Of a stretch of DNA of 9,256 bases, positions 6,279-9,256 are shown one piece after another. The stretch lies in NCBI GenBank assembly GCA_014376655.1, contig JACMRC010000493.1, positions 1 through 9,256 of the forward strand, written 5' to 3'. Below the pieces are notes generated by a model. That model searched no databases and was not told where the DNA came from. It saw nothing but the letters and a program-made list of their open reading frames with translations. The position numbers and the translations under genes were made by a program. Source of the DNA: Mucilaginibacter sp. (lineage in GTDB: Bacteria; Bacteroidota; Bacteroidia; Sphingobacteriales; Sphingobacteriaceae). Numbering within the stretch: the first letter of the stretch is position 1; every line of letters begins with the position of its first letter.

Positions 6279-8058
6279 GTTTTTGTATTTGATACAATGC
6301 AAAAACTTTGGACCAATGCACCTTGTTGTTTTTAAACGCCTTTATTACGCTCCGTGCTTTTTTACTTTTATACAAACTTTCGGCCCCTATTTCTTCATGC
6401 TGTGCCATCCACTGCTGCAGGGGGAAGCTAAAGCCCATTTTAGGCCTGTTCCATACAGATGGCGGTAAAATATCCTTAAAGGCATCAACCAATATTTTTT
6501 TGGGCTGATGTTTATCAAATCTAATATCGGGCGCTATGCTATTTACCGTTTGCTGAAAGTCTTCATCTAAAAACGGTACCCTAACCTCTAACCCATGGCT
6601 CATGCTCATTACATCAGTATCGCGCAGCAATTGGTTTTGCATATACAGGTTGTTTTCAAACCAGGCAGCTTTTTCTTTATTGGTGATGCCGGGATTTGGT
6701 ATATCGATATCAGAAAATAATACCGTATAAACTTCTTTTTCGTCGCAATTTAATATAGCCGCTATTTCCGCAGGGGCAAACAACCCTCTTAAAAACAGAT
6801 AATCGGCATAAGTGTGATCGTTGGATAAGTAGTTTACCTTTTTATACTGATCGGCACCTAAATAATTGGTTAGTTTTAATAGGGCAGGGGGGATTGATTT
6901 TAGATATTTAATATAGTCTATCCGGTTAAATGACGGGTAACCGCCAAAAAGCTCGTCGGCCCCTAAACCTGATAATACAGCCTTTACACCATCCTGCCGG
7001 GCATACTTGCTAATAAACCAGCTATTAACACCATCGGTAGTAGGCATATCCATAGCCCGTAATATAGCTGGAAGTGATTCGTCAAAATCTTGTCGCTGCA
7101 CTAAATGGGTAAACTTTTGGCCTTGTATTTTATTAAATACCTCCTGCTGATAAGCTCGTTCATCATAAGCCTTTTCATTAAAAAAGATAGATATAGTTTT
7201 TAAATCTTGCTGCTTGTACTGGTTTGCCAATAAAGTTACCAGGCTTGAGTCTACCCCGCCGCTTAAAAATACACCAATTGGGGCATCGGCAATAAGCTGT
7301 CGTTTAATAGCAACCCTCAATCCATCATTCAATGCTTTTTTAGCTAACGTTATATCAGTAATGTACCTGGTGACTGGTGTATCATTATAAGTAGCTATTG
7401 TGTAGCTGCTATTAGCATGATCCCAACATAATAAATTGCCTTTTGGTAAACTCAGTACATCAACAAGAGTAGTTTCAGGCTCAGGCACATGCCCAAAAGC
7501 TAAAAATCGTATTACCCAGTTTTTATTAATGGTAGTGGCTATGCCGGCTTCATGTAATGCTGTTACTTCGGATGCAAAACTTAATTGGCCGCCCTGTACA
7601 TGATAATACAGCGGCTTAACACCCATAGTATCGCGCACTAAATACGTTAATGCTTTTTCGGTATCATATAAAGCAAAAGCAAACATGCCGCGTAATTTGG
7701 CAAAACTGGCCATACCCCAATATAAATATGCCTGTATAATAACTTCGGTATCGCTGTTTGATTTGAATTGGGCACCTAATTGCAGCAACTCATTCTTCAG
7801 CTCGGGATAGTTATATATTTCACCATTAAATGTTATCCGGGCTTTTTCCTTAACATCGGCCATTGGTTGGTGCCCTTTACTGCTCAGGTCAATAATTGAT
7901 AACCTGCGATGGCCAAATACCAGGCCCATATCTTCGGCTATAAATATACCTTCGTCATCAGGTCCGCCATGCTTTAAGGTATCGCACATAACGATAACTT
8001 TACGCTGTATATCGTTAATATTTAACTCTTTAGAAATTATTCCGGCTATTCTGCACAT
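6271..8058 (-). CDS. asnB: Asparagine synthase (glutamine-hydrolysing) family amidotransferase
   Basis: A 595-residue two-domain amidotransferase. The class II glutaminase domain begins MCRIAGII, so Cys2 becomes the N-terminal nucleophile after Met removal; this fixes the start. Glutamine-binding residues are visible: Arg51 in GHRRLSIIDLS, the NGE triplet at 78-80 and Asp103 in SDTE. The synthetase domain has the ATP pyrophosphatase loop LSGGVDSS (265-272) and SGLGADELFGGY (363-374). Both active sites look intact. The family reaction uses glutamine and ATP to turn a carboxylate into an amide through an adenylate. Free aspartate is the classic substrate. In surface-polysaccharide loci, relatives such as WbpS of Pseudomonas aeruginosa are thought to amidate uronic acids, which is the more likely role here given the neighbours. 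It is the first gene after the 162-bp leader and overlaps the GT4 gene by 8 bp. The gene symbol is by family, not proof of asparagine production. Confidence 0.93.
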   Translation of the reverse strand: MCRIAGIISKELNINDIQRKVIVMCDTLKHGGPDDEGIFIAEDMGLVFGHRRLSIIDLSSKGHQPMADVKEKARITFNGEIYNYPELKNELLQLGAQFKSNSDTEVIIQAYLYWGMASFAKLRGMFAFALYDTEKALTYLVRDTMGVKPLYYHVQGGQLSFASEVTALHEAGIATTINKNWVIRFLAFGHVPEPETTLVDVLSLPKGNLLCWDHANSSYTIATYNDTPVTRYITDITLAKKALNDGLRVAIKRQLIADAPIGVFLSGGVDSSLVTLLANQYKQQDLKTISIFFNEKAYDERAYQQEVFNKIQGQKFTHLVQRQDFDESLPAILRAMDMPTTDGVNSWFISKYARQDGVKAVLSGLGADELFGGYPSFNRIDYIKYLKSIPPALLKLTNYLGADQYKKVNYLSNDHTYADYLFLRGLFAPAEIAAILNCDEKEVYTVLFSDIDIPNPGITNKEKAAWFENNLYMQNQLLRDTDVMSMSHGLEVRVPFLDEDFQQTVNSIAPDIRFDKHQPKKILVDAFKDILPPSVWNRPKMGFSFPLQQWMAQHEEIGAESLYKSKKARSVIKAFKNNKVHWSKVFALYQIQKHA

Positions 8059-8087
8059 AAATGAGGTATACTCATAGCTTCGCCCCG

Positions 8088-8114
8088 TAAGTCACATTTA
8101 AATTATGTAACTTA
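8088..8114 (-). repeat. Inverted repeat: 10-bp stem, 7-nt loop, in asnB leader
   Basis: On the transcribed strand TAAGTTACAT is followed by the loop AATTTAA and then ATGTGACTTA. The arms pair over ten positions, with one G-U wobble in RNA. The stem ends directly against the GC-rich patch CGGGGCGAAGC and about 30 nt upstream of the asnB ATG. There is no U-run after it, so it is not a typical intrinsic terminator. It could be a pause hairpin, an operator or a leader structure; stem stability is modest because only three or four pairs are G-C or G-U. Confidence 0.45.
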
Positions 8115-8166
8115 TTAATTATTAGCTACTTATATGTTTTAACAAACAACTAATTGTAACTGTATT

Positions 8167-8194
8167 ATGGCATAAGTTAAACTAAATATGCCAT
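8167..8194. repeat. Perfect inverted repeat: 8-bp arms, 12-bp spacer
   Basis: Arms ATGGCATA (8167-8174) and TATGCCAT (8187-8194) are exact reverse complements, with a 12-bp spacer that itself contains AGTT-A-AACT (8175-8183). It lies about 26 bp beyond the stop of the NusG-like gene. No U-run follows on either strand. The arm and spacer size would suit either an RNA hairpin or a dimeric protein-binding site. In DNA this AT-rich some chance hairpins are expected, but the two G-C pairs at the centre of each arm make this one less trivial. Confidence 0.4.
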
Positions 8195-8220
8195 TGTATT
8201 ATATAAAGCTATAATATAAA

Positions 8221-8736
8221 TTAAAATCTGTCAATAATTGAGGTAGCTACATTAACTATGATAGAACAACCTAAATTTTCAAGGCGCATCATCAATTGTT
8301 TTTGTGATTTGTAAGAAATCATTTCTCCAATCATTCCCTTAAGCGGCCCGGCCTTTATCATCACCTTTTCGCCGGGTTGTAAATTCTCTTCGGTTATTTC
8401 TAATTCGTAGGGGGCGGCCATTATTAATTTCAAATCGTCAATCTGGCGGTCGGGCATGGCCGCAACTTCGCCCGAAAAGTATATAAACCTGGCTATGCCT
8501 TTAGTCATTAAAACTTCTGTTTTTTCGTGCTCGGCAATATGGACAAACAGGTAAGACTTAATAAAAGGTTCTTCTACCCATTTTTTCCTGTCGCTCCATT
8601 GTTTGCGTTGGCGCTGTAATGGCAAATAGGTTTCTACTCCTTTGTTTATTAGTGCCTGGTAAGCTTTCTTTTCGGCTCGGGGTTGTGTATAAACAGGATA
8701 CCATTTGCAGGCAGCAGTATTTATTATTAAAGCCAT
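8221..8736 (-). CDS. NusG/RfaH/UpxY-like specialised transcription elongation factor
   Basis: A 171-residue NusG-family protein. The N-terminal NGN domain (about residues 11-105) opens with KWYPVYTQPRAEKKAYQAL, continues ETYLPLQRQRKQWSDRKKWVEEPFIKSYLFVH (35-66) and contacts the RNA polymerase clamp in the family. A C-terminal KOW domain (about 118-170) has LQPGEKVMIKAGPLKGMIGE (119-138). Housekeeping NusG normally sits beside secE and ribosomal genes; this one sits between a capsule tyrosine kinase and polysaccharide genes, as do UpxY in Bacteroides and RfaH-controlled or LoaP systems elsewhere. It most likely acts as an operon-specific antiterminator or processivity factor for the genes downstream. 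The gene starts 15 bp after the kinase stop, with a possible weak AAGGTG about 11 nt before the ATG. No partner like UpxZ follows it. The family is certain; the target and the direction of the effect are inferred. Confidence 0.92.
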   Translation of the reverse strand: MALIINTAACKWYPVYTQPRAEKKAYQALINKGVETYLPLQRQRKQWSDRKKWVEEPFIKSYLFVHIAEHEKTEVLMTKGIARFIYFSGEVAAMPDRQIDDLKLIMAAPYELEITEENLQPGEKVMIKAGPLKGMIGEMISYKSQKQLMMRLENLGCSIIVNVATSIIDRF

Positions 8737-8751
8737 TTATCAGATAGCACC

Positions 8752-9256
8752 TTATTTTTTAAACCATTTCCAAATATGCCACCATTTATCTTCATCCTGA
8801 TCTACGTAATAACCAGAGCTTTCGTAGCCCGAGTAATCAGAGTAATAGTAATAAGTTGTGCCATAATTATCACCGGTATATTTGGTTGAGTAATAGCGCG
8901 AGTGCAAAAGGTCTTGCGCAAATGCATTAAGTACAATAACCGTGTTATCCAGTTTGTACTCCTGGGCTATGCGTTGTGGTATTGTTGCGGCATAGAATTT
9001 TGACTTGCCTGATCGTATTACAAAAAGGTTAATATCGCTCATTCTTATCAAGGGTATAGCATCTGATACCAGGCCAATTGGCGCGGTGTCAATCATTATA
9101 ATATCATATCTTCCTTCCAGGTCGGCTATTAATTCTTTTACCCTGGCAGAGTGTAATAACTCTGATGGGTTAGGTGGTACAGGGCCTGAAACTATAAAAT
9201 CAAGACCGCTTTGATTGGAGTGGTTAATAATATCATCAACCGTACATTGGTTGGCC
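8752..9256 (-). CDS. Wzc/CpsD-type polysaccharide tyrosine autokinase, C-terminal fragment
   Basis: The last 167 codons of a bacterial tyrosine kinase; the frame runs open to the right edge, so the periplasmic Wzz domain and the Walker A and A' motifs lie outside the window. Visible are SGPVPPNPSELLHS (about 23-36 of the fragment), Walker B-type YDIIMIDTAPIGLVSDA and, near the C-terminus, a tail with 12 tyrosines in 30 residues (8806-8895), including YYYY. Such tails are autophosphorylated in trans in Wzc, and the cycling of phosphorylation controls polymer length and export. After the tyrosines comes an acidic VDQDED and then a tryptophan-rich end, KWWHIWKWFKK. The protein sits in the inner membrane and partners with an outer-membrane export channel, probably encoded upstream. 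An internal Met at 9096 could pass for a start, but the frame upstream codes the conserved SGPVPPNPSELL, so it is not the true one. The gene ends 15 bp before the NusG-like gene. Confidence 0.93.
   Translation of the reverse strand, partial: ANQCTVDDIINHSNQSGLDFIVSGPVPPNPSELLHSARVKELIADLEGRYDIIMIDTAPIGLVSDAIPLIRMSDINLFVIRSGKSKFYAATIPQRIAQEYKLDNTVIVLNAFAQDLLHSRYYSTKYTGDNYGTTYYYYSDYSGYESSGYYVDQDEDKWWHIWKWFKK

Larger units (their letters stand above)
8059..8220. promoter_or_regulatory. AT-rich leader between the NusG-like gene and asnB, with inverted repeats
   Basis: This 162-bp gap is the only substantial non-coding DNA in the window. Positions 8101-8220 are about 19% GC by hand count, while a short patch next to the gene (minus strand CGGGGCGAAGC, 8078-8088) is strongly GC-rich. 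It holds a 10-bp stem at 8088-8114, an 8-bp perfect stem at 8167-8194, a weak AT-only stem at 8197-8216 and a 5-bp stem at 8061-8075 just before the asnB ATG. I see no good match to the Bacteroidota promoter (TAnnTTTG with an upstream TTG), no Shine-Dalgarno for asnB and no hairpin followed by a U-run. By analogy with RfaH and UpxY, which act on operon leaders, this is the best candidate in the window for where the NusG paralog loads or where a pause occurs. That role is inference. Confidence 0.45.

Noticed and set aside
8050..8058. asnB N-terminus MCRI instead of the common MCGI as a sign of a dead glutaminase
   Set aside because: The nucleophile is Cys2, and residue 3 varies in the family (E. 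coli AsnB has Ser). The Arg51, NGE 78-80 and Asp103 positions are intact.
8197..8216. Short hairpin (TATTATA and TATAATA) right after the NusG-like gene, as a terminator
   Set aside because: The stem is seven A-T pairs only and no U-run follows, so it would be too weak for an intrinsic terminator. In sequence this AT-rich such pairs are expected by chance.
8101..8220. A promoter for asnB in the leader
   Set aside because: I looked for TAnnTTTG with an upstream TTG at about 19-21 bp. The nearest combination (a TTTG followed about 20 bp later by TAATTAAT) misses the key positions, and TATAAT-like strings are everywhere in this DNA.

Overview
The window is a densely packed piece of a surface-polysaccharide (O-antigen or capsule-like) biosynthesis and export locus, all on the minus strand, so it reads from position 9256 down to 1. 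Several traits suggest a member of the Bacteroidota, probably Sphingobacteriaceae (Pedobacter or Mucilaginibacter-like). The DNA is AT-rich and the start codons lack clear Shine-Dalgarno sequences. The Wzt protein has an N-terminal insertion of a type I associate with this phylum. A NusG-type paralog sits just behind a tyrosine autokinase gene, as in Bacteroidota capsule loci. The genus-level call is an inference from protein flavour, not a search result.

Layout in reading order: (1) the C-terminal third or less of a Wzc/CpsD-type tyrosine autokinase, cut by the right edge (9256-8752); (2) a specialised NusG/RfaH/UpxY-like transcription elongation factor (8736-8221); (3) a 162-bp leader of about 19% GC over most of its length, with inverted repeats and no gene (8220-8059); (4) a glutamine-dependent asparagine synthase-family amidotransferase (8058-6271); (5) a GT4 glycosyltransferase (6278-5157); (6) the Wzm permease (5164-4301); (7) the Wzt ATPase with a C-terminal cargo-recognition domain (4301-3039); (8) a SAM-dependent methyltransferase (3042-2335); (9) an exostosin/GT47-like glycosyltransferase (2338-1436); (10) a membrane O-acyltransferase of the acyltransferase 3 family (1455-211); (11) the N-terminus of a GT2 glycosyltransferase cut by the left edge (218-1).

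From the asparagine synthase start to the left edge there is no non-coding base: each gene overlaps the next by 1, 4, 8 or 20 bp, so these eight genes are almost certainly one translationally coupled operon. A likely working model is as follows. Glycosyltransferases GT4, GT47 and GT2 build a lipid-linked glycan at the cytoplasmic face. The amidotransferase, methyltransferase and acyltransferase decorate it or its precursors. Wzt recognises the finished or terminally modified chain, and Wzm exports it. The NusG paralog probably prevents early termination in this long operon, and the leader directly after its gene is the natural place to look for its recruitment site.

The most interesting points are the structured leader, the mix of a BY-kinase (typical of Wzy-dependent export) with an ABC exporter, a methyltransferase directly coupled to a Wzt that carries a specificity domain, and the bacterial exostosin-like enzyme. 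I found no RNA genes, mobile elements, CRISPR arrays or convincing terminators.
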